Of a stretch of 64,000 bases of DNA, positions 37,841 to 47,245 are shown in pieces; the first letter of the stretch is position 1, and each line of letters starts with the position of its first letter. The DNA comes from Chitinophaga parva (GTDB taxonomy: Bacteria; Bacteroidota; Bacteroidia; Chitinophagales; Chitinophagaceae). A program made the translations under genes and the position numbers. The stretch lies in NCBI RefSeq assembly GCF_003071345.1, contig NZ_QCYK01000002.1, positions 1,798,001 through 1,862,000 of the forward strand, given 5' to 3'. Below the pieces are notes generated by a model, which saw only the letters and a list, made by a program, of their open reading frames with translations, did not search any database and was not told the DNA's origin.

Positions 37841-40216
37841 TTACGCCGTGGGGTTTTGAAGCCCCAGTAATTGCATCACCACCGGTATGCCCTGTATGCC
37901 ACGCGCTATGTCAAATGCAGCATCCGCGGTAGCCGCGGGTAAAGGCGCATCACTATTGGTATGTTTTGCTTTTTCTCCCAGTTTGCGTCTTTCTGCAGGT
38001 GTAAAATGGGAGAAGGTGCGGCGAAGCAAGGGCAGCACTTCTTCAAACGTATGCTGTGGCAGCTGGCTCACCCACTGATACACTACGTGCCACAACTGCG
38101 GGTCCAGCAAGAGGAAGGTGCCGCTGCCTTTCAGGAAGCCTTCCAGCCAGGCCGCAGCACTGGCAGGCGTTTGCGCGGCAGACATGCCAAAATAAAAAAG
38201 CTGCAACAGGTCATCGCCCTGCAGTACCTGGTGGTCTGCCAGGAGGCGGGTAGCATAACCTTTCACCATGGGCGTGGCGTTTTCCTGGCGGGCGATAGTG
38301 TTCAGTGTTTGCTGCCAGGGCGCTGTGGTGGAAGATTGTTGCAGCAGGCGGATGGCATCGTCCAGGCGGTGGAACTGTGCGGTGAGGGCTTGCGCGGCTT
38401 CCTCGTCCAGGGCGCTGCTGGCCGCAGGTAAGCTGATGCACACGCGGGTGATCATGCTGTCTGTGATGCCGGACACCATGTCTGCGTCTGTCTTGCGCAC
38501 GTTCCCGTAGCGCGCCACGTTTACCAGGCCGGGTATCACTTCCATTAGTTGCAATACGTCGCCGGTGGCGGCGGCCAGGTTGTTGATGCTGGTAATGAGG
38601 GCCTGCACCGCCTCCGGCAGTTCCGCGTGCATGGCCTCGCCCAGGAGGGTGCAAACAAGTGGCAAGCTGCTGGCTTCCTTTGCCTGGTGTTGCAGGTACT
38701 TACCGGCGGCTTCCGCCACGGTATTGCCCCAGGTGCCTTTTTCGATGATGGTGATGGAAAATTCCGGTTCCCACTGCAGGCGCCACATTTCCTTGAAGGT
38801 GCCTTTGCCACTCACTTCCTGCTGCGCACCCCAGCGGATGTCCAGCAACCGTAAGCGGTGCAGGAAAATGCTGCGTTCCAGGTCATTTTCCTTGCGCAGG
38901 TCCAGCGTATAATCCTTGAAATCTGCCGTGGCCGGGAGGCGCAGGCGTTTCTGTGTTTTCTCAATATCACTTTGCAAAGGCGGCTTGGGAATATCCGCCG
39001 GCACTTCACCAATAGTGTTGCCCACGATGAGGGCCTCGCGGATCAACTCCAGGAGAATGGTATCTCCATTGCACAACACAGCCAGGGTGGCTTCATTCAA
39101 CTCTTCCAGGCCCACTTTGCTGAATCCCCGCAAAGCGGCCAGGGAGCCCGCCAGGCGCACGGCTTCTATCACGTGGGCTACGGAGGTGTCCATTTGTTTT
39201 TCGCGCAGCAGCGAAGCTACGCGGGCCATCCAGCGGGTGCCATCGTCCTGCGGGTGCTGCCACAGGTGATGGTACCATCCCGGTGAATTAATACCGGCTC
39301 CATAACCACTGTCAAAACTCAGGCGGCTATATGTCCACGGTATCCACGTGCAATCTGCTTTTACTTTGGGCAGCCCTTTGAGCAGGTCGTTGTCTTCCTT
39401 TTGCCTGGGCATGGTCTGCAAAGCGGGTGCATGCCAGGCCCCGCAGATCACGGCAATGCTGGTAAACATTTCGCGTTCCGCCTGGCGGATGGTCTTGCGC
39501 ATCCAGGCCTCGCGGAGGCGCTCCATGTAAGGATCTTTTTTGGGATAGGCTTCGCGCAGCGCGGCCATGGCTTCTGTCACGGCTTCAAACACCTGCTCAT
39601 TGTTCTGCCGGTATTCAAACATATGCTCCCACCACTTTTCCCCGTCATGAAAGCCCGCGGCCAGGGCCAGGTGGGCCACCGGGTCGTGGGTGAAGGAGGG
39701 GAGCCGGGCGCCTGTATCTTCACTGGCAGCATTGTTCAGCGCCGGGTTGATGTCACCTGCTTCATTGCGTATATCCGGTGCCCGGTTGATGTCACCTGCT
39801 TCATTGCGTGTATCCGTTTCCGTTATACTGCCTGTTGGGGGTGCCGTTGTTTCCGTTGCTTTTGCTTCCGCCAGGCGTTTTTCCTTCCATTGCTGCTCCA
39901 GTGCAAACACGTGCTGCATGGGCAGGTCCATAAAGCGCACGGGGATCTTTTTTTCCTGCGCGTAGCGGATGGCCTGCCATTCGGGAGAAAATGCTGCAAA
40001 GGGATAGAACACGCTGTTGTCCAGCTGTTCCGGCTGAAAGCAAAGGATGGCCACCGGCGGTTTCAGCCCCGGGTTACCCACCCATTGCAGGATGTTATCC
40101 GCATCCGGCGGGCCCTCCACCAGCACAATGTCTGGCTGGAGTTCCTCCAGGAAGTTGCGCACATTGCGCGCGGAGCCAGGGCCATGGTGGCGTATACCTA
40201 AAACATGAATTGCCAT
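37841..40216 (-). CDS. DUF5682 family protein
   Basis: The product has 791 residues. The N-terminus MAIHVLGIRHHGPGSARNVR and DIVLVEGPPDADNILQ is the signature of DUF5682. The HHGPGSA and EGPPDA motifs resemble the TraB/erythromycin-esterase-like fold, where His and Glu residues form the active centre. A central low-conservation linker (~130-180) contains a 13-residue tandem duplication. The C-terminal half is helical. No activity has been established to my knowledge. It is co-encoded with a MoxR ATPase (26 bp upstream) and a VWA protein downstream, so it probably works in one complex with them. Confidence 0.88.
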   Translation of the reverse strand: MAIHVLGIRHHGPGSARNVRNFLEELQPDIVLVEGPPDADNILQWVGNPGLKPPVAILCFQPEQLDNSVFYPFAAFSPEWQAIRYAQEKKIPVRFMDLPMQHVFALEQQWKEKRLAEAKATETTAPPTGSITETDTRNEAGDINRAPDIRNEAGDINPALNNAASEDTGARLPSFTHDPVAHLALAAGFHDGEKWWEHMFEYRQNNEQVFEAVTEAMAALREAYPKKDPYMERLREAWMRKTIRQAEREMFTSIAVICGAWHAPALQTMPRQKEDNDLLKGLPKVKADCTWIPWTYSRLSFDSGYGAGINSPGWYHHLWQHPQDDGTRWMARVASLLREKQMDTSVAHVIEAVRLAGSLAALRGFSKVGLEELNEATLAVLCNGDTILLELIREALIVGNTIGEVPADIPKPPLQSDIEKTQKRLRLPATADFKDYTLDLRKENDLERSIFLHRLRLLDIRWGAQQEVSGKGTFKEMWRLQWEPEFSITIIEKGTWGNTVAEAAGKYLQHQAKEASSLPLVCTLLGEAMHAELPEAVQALITSINNLAAATGDVLQLMEVIPGLVNVARYGNVRKTDADMVSGITDSMITRVCISLPAASSALDEEAAQALTAQFHRLDDAIRLLQQSSTTAPWQQTLNTIARQENATPMVKGYATRLLADHQVLQGDDLLQLFYFGMSAAQTPASAAAWLEGFLKGSGTFLLLDPQLWHVVYQWVSQLPQHTFEEVLPLLRRTFSHFTPAERRKLGEKAKHTNSDAPLPAATADAAFDIARGIQGIPVVMQLLGLQNPTA
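39745..39809. repeat. 26-bp direct repeat, period 39 bp, inside the DUF5682 gene
   Basis: Identical 26-bp copies at 39745-39770 and 39784-39809 encode a duplicated 13-residue unit with RNEAGDIN. The copies are perfect, which points to a recent in-frame duplication in a flexible linker. Confidence 0.85.
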
Positions 40217-40242
40217 GTTGATTGTGTCGTTGTGATGATGTG

Positions 40243-41322
40243 CTATGCCAGGTCACGGCAGGCGCGGTAAATATCTTTCCAGTCTTCCCGTGATTTGATC
40301 ACCGTTTCCACGTACTCCTGCCACACCAGTTTGTCCTGCACCGGGTCTTTTACCACGGCGCCTACAATGCCTGCTGCCAGGTCGGCGGCGGTGAGACGGC
40401 CATCTCCAAAATAGGCGGCCATGGACAGGCCGTTGTTCATCACGGAAATGGCTTCGGCGGTGCTCAATGTTCCGGAAGGTACTTTTAGCTTGGTCTTGCC
40501 ATCCGCGGTAACGCCGTTGCGCAGCTCACGGAACATGGTTACAATGCGGCGTATCTCCTGCAGTGCCGGCGGTTCCGCGGGCAGTTGCATCACCTTTTCA
40601 AAGCTTTCCACGCGGCGTTTTACAATGTCTATTTCTTCTTCCATGCTATCCGGTACGGGAAGTATCACCGTATTGAAACGGCGTTTCAGCGCACTGGAAA
40701 GCTCGTTCACGCCTTTGTCGCGGTTGTTGGCGGTAGCGATCACGTTGAACCCGCGCACGGCCTGCACTTCTTTGTTCAATTCCGGGATGGGTAGTGTTTT
40801 TTCAGACAGAATGGTGATGAGGGTGTCCTGCACATCGGCGCCAATGCGCGTCAGTTCTTCAATGCGGGCAATCTTGCCATCCTGCATGGCGCGCATCACG
40901 GGCGTGGCTACCAGGGCCTTTTCAGACGGGCCTTCTGCCAGCAGGCGGGCATAGTTCCAGCCATAGCGGATGGCCTCTTCGCTGGTGCCGGCGGTGCCCT
41001 GCACGATCATCGTAGAGTCGCCGCTAATGGCGGCCGCCAGGTGCTCACTCACCCAGCTCTTGGCCGTACCGGGAAGGCCATACAGCAACAAGGCACGGTC
41101 TGTGGTGAGCGTGGCCACAGCAATCTCCATGAGGCGGCGGTTGCCAATGTATTTGGGCGATACTTCAAACCCGTTTTTCAGCCTGCCGCCCATCAGGTAG
41201 GTCACTACCGCTTGTGGCGTAAGCAGCCAGTTCTGTGGTTTGGCGCCGCCATCCTGCTTTTTCAGTTCTTCAATTTCCTGGGCGTAGAGTTGCTCTGCGT
41301 GCCCCCGTAAGATATCTGACAT
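40243..41322 (-). CDS. MoxR-type AAA+ ATPase
   Basis: From MSDILRGHAE (ATG at 41322) the protein has 359 residues. The Walker A motif is GLPGTAKS (82-89). The Walker B and sensor region is seen in KIARIEELTRIGADVQDTL and NVIATANNRDKGVNELSSALKRRF, where the last part holds the arginine finger. A longer frame to 41583 gives histidine-rich nonsense and overlaps the upstream gene, so it is rejected. MoxR ATPases remodel protein complexes with VWA partners; the VWA gene is in the same operon. It starts 26 bp after the DUF5691 stop. Confidence 0.95.
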   Translation of the reverse strand: MSDILRGHAEQLYAQEIEELKKQDGGAKPQNWLLTPQAVVTYLMGGRLKNGFEVSPKYIGNRRLMEIAVATLTTDRALLLYGLPGTAKSWVSEHLAAAISGDSTMIVQGTAGTSEEAIRYGWNYARLLAEGPSEKALVATPVMRAMQDGKIARIEELTRIGADVQDTLITILSEKTLPIPELNKEVQAVRGFNVIATANNRDKGVNELSSALKRRFNTVILPVPDSMEEEIDIVKRRVESFEKVMQLPAEPPALQEIRRIVTMFRELRNGVTADGKTKLKVPSGTLSTAEAISVMNNGLSMAAYFGDGRLTAADLAAGIVGAVVKDPVQDKLVWQEYVETVIKSREDWKDIYRACRDLA

Positions 41323-41348
41323 ATGATCAATTTGCGTGGTTGTATGAT

Positions 41349-42833
41349 TTATCCGTTGAAAGCCTTGATGGTATTGGCTTTGATGGTAATGAGCTTTTGA
41401 ATGTACTGTGCAGTGTTTGTCCAGAGGTGCATGGTGTAGCTGTCCTGCGGGCCTAGTTTGTCCAGTTCTGTGGCAATGCTTTCGGGGATGCGGCGGATGT
41501 GCAGCTGGTAGAAATGCTTGCTGTACTGGTAGGGCTGTTTGGCGGTGAAGCTGAAGATGGCGCGGGCCAGGTCCAGCGGCCATTTGCGGGCGTAGTTGCT
41601 TACGATGCGCAGGGTGGCTTCCGGATGTGCTTCAAACGCGGTGACGGCATATTTATCCTGGAGGGCTTCCGGCAGGAAGGCCAGCGTTTCAGTGTAAAAG
41701 GTAGCGGCATGCGTGGCCAGTGCTTCTATCCAGCGTTGGTCTTTGAAACGCAGTGCGGCCACGGCCAGTGCTTTTACAAACTTCTTTTGTTTTTTATCTG
41801 CTTCCAGCCAGCCGATGATGTCCGCTGCATCTGCTTCAAACGCATCTTCCCAATATACAGGGGGCACGGCTTCCATGAGCTGGTACACGATATATTCATC
41901 ATCGGTAAATTCTTTTTGATTGCTCAGCTTCTGGATGCCATGTTTGTAGATACCGGGGTCTGTATCCGGCGGTAGTGCAATGTTGATCGTTTTCCTGCCA
42001 CCTATGCCCAGCACCGTGCGGCCCTTGTGCAGGGTTACGGCCTGTTGCAGCACATTCCAGTATTGCAGCACCAGCGGCGATCCCGGGATGAGCCCCAGGA
42101 GGCGAAGGGCTTCTTCTTTTACTTTCTGGCTTTTGTCATTTACCACTGTTTCCAGCCAGGGCAGGTCTTTTTTGCTGAGGCCTGTTTCCATCACGGCCAG
42201 CAAAGCAGCACGGGTAGCGGCGTTTTCCTGGTTCCAGGTTTCCTGCAGCAACTCGCGCCCCTGGGCAGCGTTGGTGGTACGTTGTTCTCTGAGCACCTCC
42301 AGGCGCTGGTCCAGGTTACCGGTTTGCCAGCGGGTGGCGGCGTCCAGGGGCTGGGCAAAGTTCCAGCCGGCATGGAGGCCAGCCAGCCAGTGGCCCCGCT
42401 CTCCGCAGCATTGGATGGCCAGGTGCCGCACTTCCTTGTACTGCACGGCGGCCTGTAAAAGTTCCGGTACGTATTCCGGCCACACCAGCTGTTGCTTTGC
42501 AGCGCACTGGATAAGCCAGTAGTGCAGCAGGGGCTGACTTTCCTCTGCCAGTACATCATGCAGTACGCTCATGGCAAAGGCGCCGCAGTAGGGTAGTGTT
42601 TCCGGGGGGGCGATGGTTATTTCACCGTCGTCACCGGCAAGGGGCATCAGCCCGTTCTGGCGGTAGGCGGACGTGATGCTGGCTATTTGCAGCAGGAGGT
42701 CTGCGGGTGCCGGTTGCGTGGCTTCCACCGCATCCCAGGCGGGTTGCAATTCGGGTGGCAACTCCTGGCGCGACGGCTGCTTTTTGGCGGTGCCCAGCAG
42801 GGCATTGTTCACCAGGTTATTCCACGTTTGCAT
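41349..42833 (-). CDS. DUF5691 family protein
   Basis: The product has 494 residues, all alpha-helical in character, with repeats that look HEAT-like in places (LQYWNVLQQAV, DEYIVYQLMEAVPP). The N-terminus MQTWNNLVNNALLGT and the overall context match DUF5691, a family found with SWIM, MoxR and VWA genes. There is no signal peptide. The first 17 bp overlap the end of the SWIM gene, so translation of the two is coupled. No biochemical role is known; it may be a scaffold in the complex (inference). Confidence 0.85.
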   Translation of the reverse strand: MQTWNNLVNNALLGTAKKQPSRQELPPELQPAWDAVEATQPAPADLLLQIASITSAYRQNGLMPLAGDDGEITIAPPETLPYCGAFAMSVLHDVLAEESQPLLHYWLIQCAAKQQLVWPEYVPELLQAAVQYKEVRHLAIQCCGERGHWLAGLHAGWNFAQPLDAATRWQTGNLDQRLEVLREQRTTNAAQGRELLQETWNQENAATRAALLAVMETGLSKKDLPWLETVVNDKSQKVKEEALRLLGLIPGSPLVLQYWNVLQQAVTLHKGRTVLGIGGRKTINIALPPDTDPGIYKHGIQKLSNQKEFTDDEYIVYQLMEAVPPVYWEDAFEADAADIIGWLEADKKQKKFVKALAVAALRFKDQRWIEALATHAATFYTETLAFLPEALQDKYAVTAFEAHPEATLRIVSNYARKWPLDLARAIFSFTAKQPYQYSKHFYQLHIRRIPESIATELDKLGPQDSYTMHLWTNTAQYIQKLITIKANTIKAFNG

Positions 42834-44133
42834 ATAAAAGTTTGTAGTCGTTATTACTCCAGGTACCCAGCAGGCGGTAGGTATTGCCCTTGCCGATCAC
42901 CGCGGTTTGCAAAGGCATGCCACCACTGAGGCTGAGCCATTTCCAGAGACCGGTGAAAGGCGCTGCCAGTTGCATGCACTGGCCTTCTTCGTCCTGCAGG
43001 AACCATTGGTCTGCCTGCCTTACAGCGCGCAGTCCCTGCACAATAAAGGGATATTGTGTGGCAAATGGCTGGCGGCTTTGCATGGCGGCCTGCGTTTGCA
43101 ATACCGCCAGCCAGTTGGGCAGGCCGTGAATGGTGCCGCGGTCTTTGCTGCCGTACTGCATTTTCACCATGGCGCGTTGTGGTGTGGCAGAAGGGTAGTA
43201 CACCAGTTCCGCATCCAGGAGCATGCCGGGGAGGGCACTGAAAGTGGGTTGCTGGTTGCGTACAAAGAATTGCAACACCAGTGCATAGCGCTGGCTTTGC
43301 AGGCCGTAGAGCCAGTTCCGTTCTACGGTTAACTGGTCTTCCTTGGCGGTTTCCCTGGCCAGTACAAACCATTGGTCCCGCAGGCCGGGCAAGGCTTTAA
43401 GGGCATCCTGGCTTTGCGGGTAGCCGATCAGGGTGCGGATATCCTGTTGCAGGTTTTCCGGCAGGGTGTCTATATGCTGATAGCCTTTTGCCACCATGTA
43501 AATGCGGGCCAGCTGGTCCAGCGCTTCGGAGGGCCAGCCGTCGCGGTAAAAATTAATGTCGGACAATTCCTTCAGCAGGCCGGCCAGCCCGGGGGCTTGT
43601 GCATCTATCATGCGCCGGCCCATGTTGTCAATAAAGGCGGGGCCTTTTTCCGGTAGCTGTACCATGCCATTGTGCAGCAGGTCACGGGTCCAGCGCAGTA
43701 ATTCCTCTATCCCGTCTGTAACCTTCTGGTGGCGCGCATCCTGGCGTTTTTGCCGGGTGGCTTCGTCAACGGGTTTACTGGCTTTTTCCGTTTTCTTTTC
43801 CTGGCGGTCGTTGCGTTTTTGCAGCCAATCCGTTACCCATCCGGGGGTGGCGGTGTCTGTAAATATAGCTTGCTGGCGGGCATAGAGCAGGAGGAGGCCT
43901 AGGCCGTGTTTGCAGGGAAACTTGCGGCTGGGGCATGAGCATTTGGTAGCAAAGTCGGACAGGTCTACCTGGGTTTGATAAGGTTTGCTGCCACTGCCCT
44001 GGCACAGGCCCCAGAGGGCAGTATTGCCGGCACCTTTGGCCACCCATTTGGCGGGACTGGCCAGGGAGAGGCCTGCTTTTTTTGCGGCATCGTCCGGGGC
44101 CATGGCCATGATTTGTTCTTCCGTAAGATTCAA
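42817..44133 (-). CDS. SWIM zinc-finger protein
   Basis: The product has 438 residues. A SWIM zinc finger lies near the N-terminus: Cys65, Cys67, Cys74 and His76 in KCSCPSRKFPCKH. SWIM fingers bind DNA or protein partners. A charged lysine-rich region (~115-135) and a helical body follow. It is the first gene of the five-gene operon SWIM - DUF5691 - MoxR - DUF5682 - VWA and diverges from the toxin-antitoxin pair across about 110 bp. Confidence 0.9.
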   Translation of the reverse strand: MNLTEEQIMAMAPDDAAKKAGLSLASPAKWVAKGAGNTALWGLCQGSGSKPYQTQVDLSDFATKCSCPSRKFPCKHGLGLLLLYARQQAIFTDTATPGWVTDWLQKRNDRQEKKTEKASKPVDEATRQKRQDARHQKVTDGIEELLRWTRDLLHNGMVQLPEKGPAFIDNMGRRMIDAQAPGLAGLLKELSDINFYRDGWPSEALDQLARIYMVAKGYQHIDTLPENLQQDIRTLIGYPQSQDALKALPGLRDQWFVLARETAKEDQLTVERNWLYGLQSQRYALVLQFFVRNQQPTFSALPGMLLDAELVYYPSATPQRAMVKMQYGSKDRGTIHGLPNWLAVLQTQAAMQSRQPFATQYPFIVQGLRAVRQADQWFLQDEEGQCMQLAAPFTGLWKWLSLSGGMPLQTAVIGKGNTYRLLGTWSNNDYKLLYANVE

Positions 44134-44216
44134 AGCGGGTTGACTTTTTTTCGGGGGGTAAGTTAAGGAAAGTGGGGGCTTTTTAAAACTAATTTTTTTA
44201 GCAAAAAGAAAAGAAG

Positions 44217-44224
44217 TAGTTTTG
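44217..44224 (+). promoter_or_regulatory. -7 promoter box TAGTTTTG of the toxin-antitoxin pair
   Basis: An exact TAnnTTTG match 17 bp before the antitoxin ATG. A TATAAT-like word follows at 44227-44232, but Bacteroidota sigma factors do not use that sequence. No -33 TTG is evident. Confidence 0.45.
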
Positions 44225-44241
44225 GGTATAATGCAGTTTTT

Positions 44242-44571
44242 ATGACAAACAAAGCGTTAGTTGAAAAAATAGCATCCCTGCCGGCCCCATTAAAAGAGCA
44301 GGTAATAAAGTTTGTTGACTTCCTGTTAGCCACAAATATTTCCCCTTACGCATCCCGGGAAGCATCCACCACCGTTAATGATTCCGGTGCGCAGTGGGGT
44401 GTTAGCAACCCCCTGGATCTTATACTTTCCTTTTGGTCCCAGCAGCAGCGCCAGGAAGCGGGCGCCAGTACAGATGCAGCAAATATTCGCCCTGCAGGGC
44501 TGGCAAAAGGCCTTATCAAGATGGCCCAAGACTTTGATACCACCCCTGATGATTTCAAAGATTATATGTAA
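44242..44571 (+). CDS. DUF2281-type antitoxin
   Basis: The protein has 109 residues. The N-terminal helix pair IASLPAPLKEQVIKFVDFLL is the DUF2281 signature (LPxxLxxxVxxFxxFLL). The C-terminus AKGLIKMAQDFDTTPDDFKDYM is the acidic tail that typically wraps around and blocks a PIN toxin. Its TAA stop shares one base with the ATG of the toxin gene, so expression is coupled. Antitoxins of this class also repress their own operon. Confidence 0.9.
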   Translation: MTNKALVEKIASLPAPLKEQVIKFVDFLLATNISPYASREASTTVNDSGAQWGVSNPLDLILSFWSQQQRQEAGASTDAANIRPAGLAKGLIKMAQDFDTTPDDFKDYM

Positions 44572-44954
44572 TGGCATTACTCCTGGATACCCACGCATTG
44601 ATCTGGTTTATTACGGATGATGCAAACCTGCCGGGAAAGGTACGGCGTAGCATATCGGATATGAACAACCGGTGTTTTGTAAGCATCGTCAGCCTTTGGG
44701 AAATAGCGGTTAAAAAAAGCCTTGGGAAGCTGCAGCTGGATATGACGATCGGGCAGCTTAGCAAGGTCATTGCGCGCAGCGGCATTGGCATCTTGCAGAT
44801 CTCGCCTGCCCATATCAGTTGGTTGTCTACGCTGGAATTTCATCACCGTGACCCGTTTGACCGGTTGATCATTTCGCAGGCCATTGTGGAAGGGCATAAG
44901 ATCGTTTCAAAAGATGCGCATTTCCCGAAGTATACTCCGGAGGTGATGTGGTGA
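44571..44954 (+). CDS. vapC: VapC-type PIN-domain toxin
   Basis: The protein has 127 residues, the normal size for VapC-like PIN ribonucleases. The acidic metal-binding residues are all present: Asp6 in LLLDTHALIW, Glu44 in SLWEIAVKKS, Asp94 and Asp97 in HHRDPFDRL, and Asp115 in SKDAHF. The likely action is cleavage of specific RNA when free of antitoxin. The one-base overlap with the upstream gene and a terminator just after the stop define a two-gene operon. Confidence 0.95.
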   Translation: MALLLDTHALIWFITDDANLPGKVRRSISDMNNRCFVSIVSLWEIAVKKSLGKLQLDMTIGQLSKVIARSGIGILQISPAHISWLSTLEFHHRDPFDRLIISQAIVEGHKIVSKDAHFPKYTPEVMW

Positions 44955-44966
44955 TCGCTTAAACGG

Positions 44967-45005
44967 AAAAAGAGGCTGCGTTTCATGATGCAGCCTCTTT
45001 TTTTT
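44967..45005. terminator. Bidirectional terminator between vapC and M13 peptidase
   Basis: AAAAAGAGGCTGC (44967-44979) pairs with GCAGCCTCTTTTT (from 44990) around a 10-nt loop, with A- and T-tracts on both sides. It serves the two convergent genes. Confidence 0.9.
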
Positions 45006-45025
45006 GTAAAAATAGTTATACTCCC

Positions 45026-47059
45026 TTACCAAATCCTCACCCGCAAACTATCCGCCAGGTACATCTTATCCCCCGGCTTCACATTGAACGTCGCATAAAA
45101 CGCATCTACATTCTGGAAGGGCCCGTTCACACGGAACCGGGCAGGCGCATGCGCGTCTGTGAGCGTCTGGTTGCGCAGGTATTCCTGCGTGCTGCCCATC
45201 AGCCAGCCGAGGGAATAGCCCAGGAAATAACGCTGCGCAGGAGAGAGGCCTGCAATGCTGTCGTTATCCTTGAATTGTTTTGTTTTCTGGAACGCATCCC
45301 AGCCCAGTAAAATGCCGCCCAGGTCTGCAATGTTCTCGCCCATCGTGGCCTTGCCGTTGATCTTAAACGTATCTACCACTACAAAGCTGCTGAACTGGCG
45401 GTCTATAAACGCTGCGCGCTCTTTGAAGTGCTGCTCATCGTCCTTTGTCCACCAGCTTTTCAGGTTGCCTTTTTCATCAAACTGGCGGCCTTCATCATCA
45501 AAGCCGTGCGTGATCTCGTGGCCAATGGTGGAAGCGCCTGCGTAACCATACACCAGGGCATCGTCCAGCTGTTCGTCGCGGTAGCCGGGCACGGTGAAGA
45601 TGCCCGCCGGCAATACGATCTCGTTGTTAGACGGGTTGTAATACGCATTGTAGGTCTGGGGCGTCATGTCCCATTCATCGCGGTCTACGGGCTTGCCCAG
45701 CTTATTGATGTTGTAGCGCACCCAGAAAGCGTTTGCGTTCATGAGGTTCTGCACATAATTGTCGTGGGTGACTTCCAGGGAAGAAAAATCTTTCCACTTG
45801 TCCGGGTAGCCTACTTTCTTTTTGATGGCGGCCAGCTTCACGAGGGCTTTCTGCTTGGTGCTGTCGCTCATCCAGGTAAGCTGCTGGATGCGGTGCTTGT
45901 AAGCATCACGGATGGCTTCTACCAGGTCTTCGTAGCGTTTCTTGGCGGTGGCATTAAAGTATTCTTTTACGAATAATTGTCCCAGCAGTTCGCCCATGGC
46001 GCCTTCTTCCTTGCGCAGCACCCGCTTCCAGCGCGGCTTACGTTCTTTAGCGCCGGTGAGCAGCTTATTGAAGTTAAATGCTTCCACGCCATAGGCATCC
46101 GGCAGGGCTTCTGCAAATGCGTCAATGAGGCGGAAACGCAGCAGTGCTTTCCACGTATCCAGCGGGGTGGCGGCCACTTGCTGGTTCAGGGCTTTGTAGT
46201 ATTCCGGCTGGCCTACGATGATGGTGTCTATCCGGGATGCGCCCAGTGTTTTGAAGTATTGCTCCAGGTCCAGGCTGGGCGCCATTTTATAGAGGTCTGG
46301 CGCCTTCAGCATGTTATAGTTCTTGTAAGGATCGCGCAGGTCTTCCCGCTTGCGGTGCACCTTGGCCAGGCTGGTTTCCAGGGCCAGGATGTTGCCGGCC
46401 TGGGTAGCGGCAGTTGCTGCCGGCATGCCGCTCATGGTAAGGAAGTGGGTGATCAGTGCTTCGTAACTGTGCAGGATGTGCAGGGAGGTGCTGTCTGTTT
46501 TCAGGTAGTACTCGCGCTCCGGCAGGTACAGGCCACCCTGCCAGGCATGCATGGCTTCCACCTCGCTGTTCTTCTCATCCTGCGATACGCCTACGCTCAG
46601 CATGGTGCTGGCGCCAATATTGTCCAGCTGCGCCATGGCGTCCATGAGGGAATGCGTGTCGTGGATGGCATCTATCTTTTTAAACCAGTTGTCCAGGGGT
46701 TGCAGTCCTTTGGCTTCAATACCGGCACTGTCCATGGCGGCATGCCAGAAGTCGCCTATTTTCTGTTGTTTGGTGCCCTTGGCGGCATGGGCGGAGTCGG
46801 CTTCCAGGTTGATGGTCTTCAGGCGCTTCAGGTTCTCGTTCACTACCAGCTGGCCTATGCCCCAGCTGCTTTCTTCGGCGGGAATGGGGTTGCGCTTTAT
46901 CCAGCCGCCATTGGCATACTGGAAGAAATCATCTGCCGGGCGTGCGCTGCTATCCAGGTCTGCTGCCAGGATATCTGCCTTGCCACGGTCTGCAGTGGTG
47001 GAAGTATGGCAGGCGGCCAGGAGGGCGGCGCCGGCCAGCAAGGTATAGACGTATCGCAT
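45026..47059 (-). CDS. M13 family (neprilysin/PepO) metalloendopeptidase lipoprotein
   Basis: The protein has 677 residues with a lipoprotein signal ending LLAAC (Cys17). The zinc site is HEITH (514-518) with the third ligand Glu575 in GENIADLGG. The substrate-binding motif NAYYNPSNNEIVLPAGI at ~471-487 and the C-terminal VRIW are typical of the family. It degrades oligopeptides in the periplasm or at the outer membrane. It is a single gene with its own terminator. Confidence 0.96.
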   Translation of the reverse strand: MRYVYTLLAGAALLAACHTSTTADRGKADILAADLDSSARPADDFFQYANGGWIKRNPIPAEESSWGIGQLVVNENLKRLKTINLEADSAHAAKGTKQQKIGDFWHAAMDSAGIEAKGLQPLDNWFKKIDAIHDTHSLMDAMAQLDNIGASTMLSVGVSQDEKNSEVEAMHAWQGGLYLPEREYYLKTDSTSLHILHSYEALITHFLTMSGMPAATAATQAGNILALETSLAKVHRKREDLRDPYKNYNMLKAPDLYKMAPSLDLEQYFKTLGASRIDTIIVGQPEYYKALNQQVAATPLDTWKALLRFRLIDAFAEALPDAYGVEAFNFNKLLTGAKERKPRWKRVLRKEEGAMGELLGQLFVKEYFNATAKKRYEDLVEAIRDAYKHRIQQLTWMSDSTKQKALVKLAAIKKKVGYPDKWKDFSSLEVTHDNYVQNLMNANAFWVRYNINKLGKPVDRDEWDMTPQTYNAYYNPSNNEIVLPAGIFTVPGYRDEQLDDALVYGYAGASTIGHEITHGFDDEGRQFDEKGNLKSWWTKDDEQHFKERAAFIDRQFSSFVVVDTFKINGKATMGENIADLGGILLGWDAFQKTKQFKDNDSIAGLSPAQRYFLGYSLGWLMGSTQEYLRNQTLTDAHAPARFRVNGPFQNVDAFYATFNVKPGDKMYLADSLRVRIW

Positions 47060-47245
47060 GAATAGATTTTTGTTGCTGCTAAATGTACCCCGTTATTTTA
47101 GTCCGGCGCACTGAATTTTGAAGAGCGGTAATGATAGTATTTTGATTGTTTACGATACTAATTTTCAGAAGCTTTTTAAATGCGGGGGAAGATGTGTAAC
47201 ATTGGCTCCGGAAACCGGACCAACCAATAAAAACACTATTTCGAC

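Noticed and set aside
40243..41583. A longer MoxR reading starting at 41583
   Set aside because: The extra residues are His/Pro-rich nonsense overlapping the upstream gene; the normal start is at 41322.
44227..44232. TATAAT hexamer upstream of the antitoxin gene
   Set aside because: Bacteroidota primary sigma factors use TAnnTTTG; the hexamer in AT-rich DNA is likely chance.
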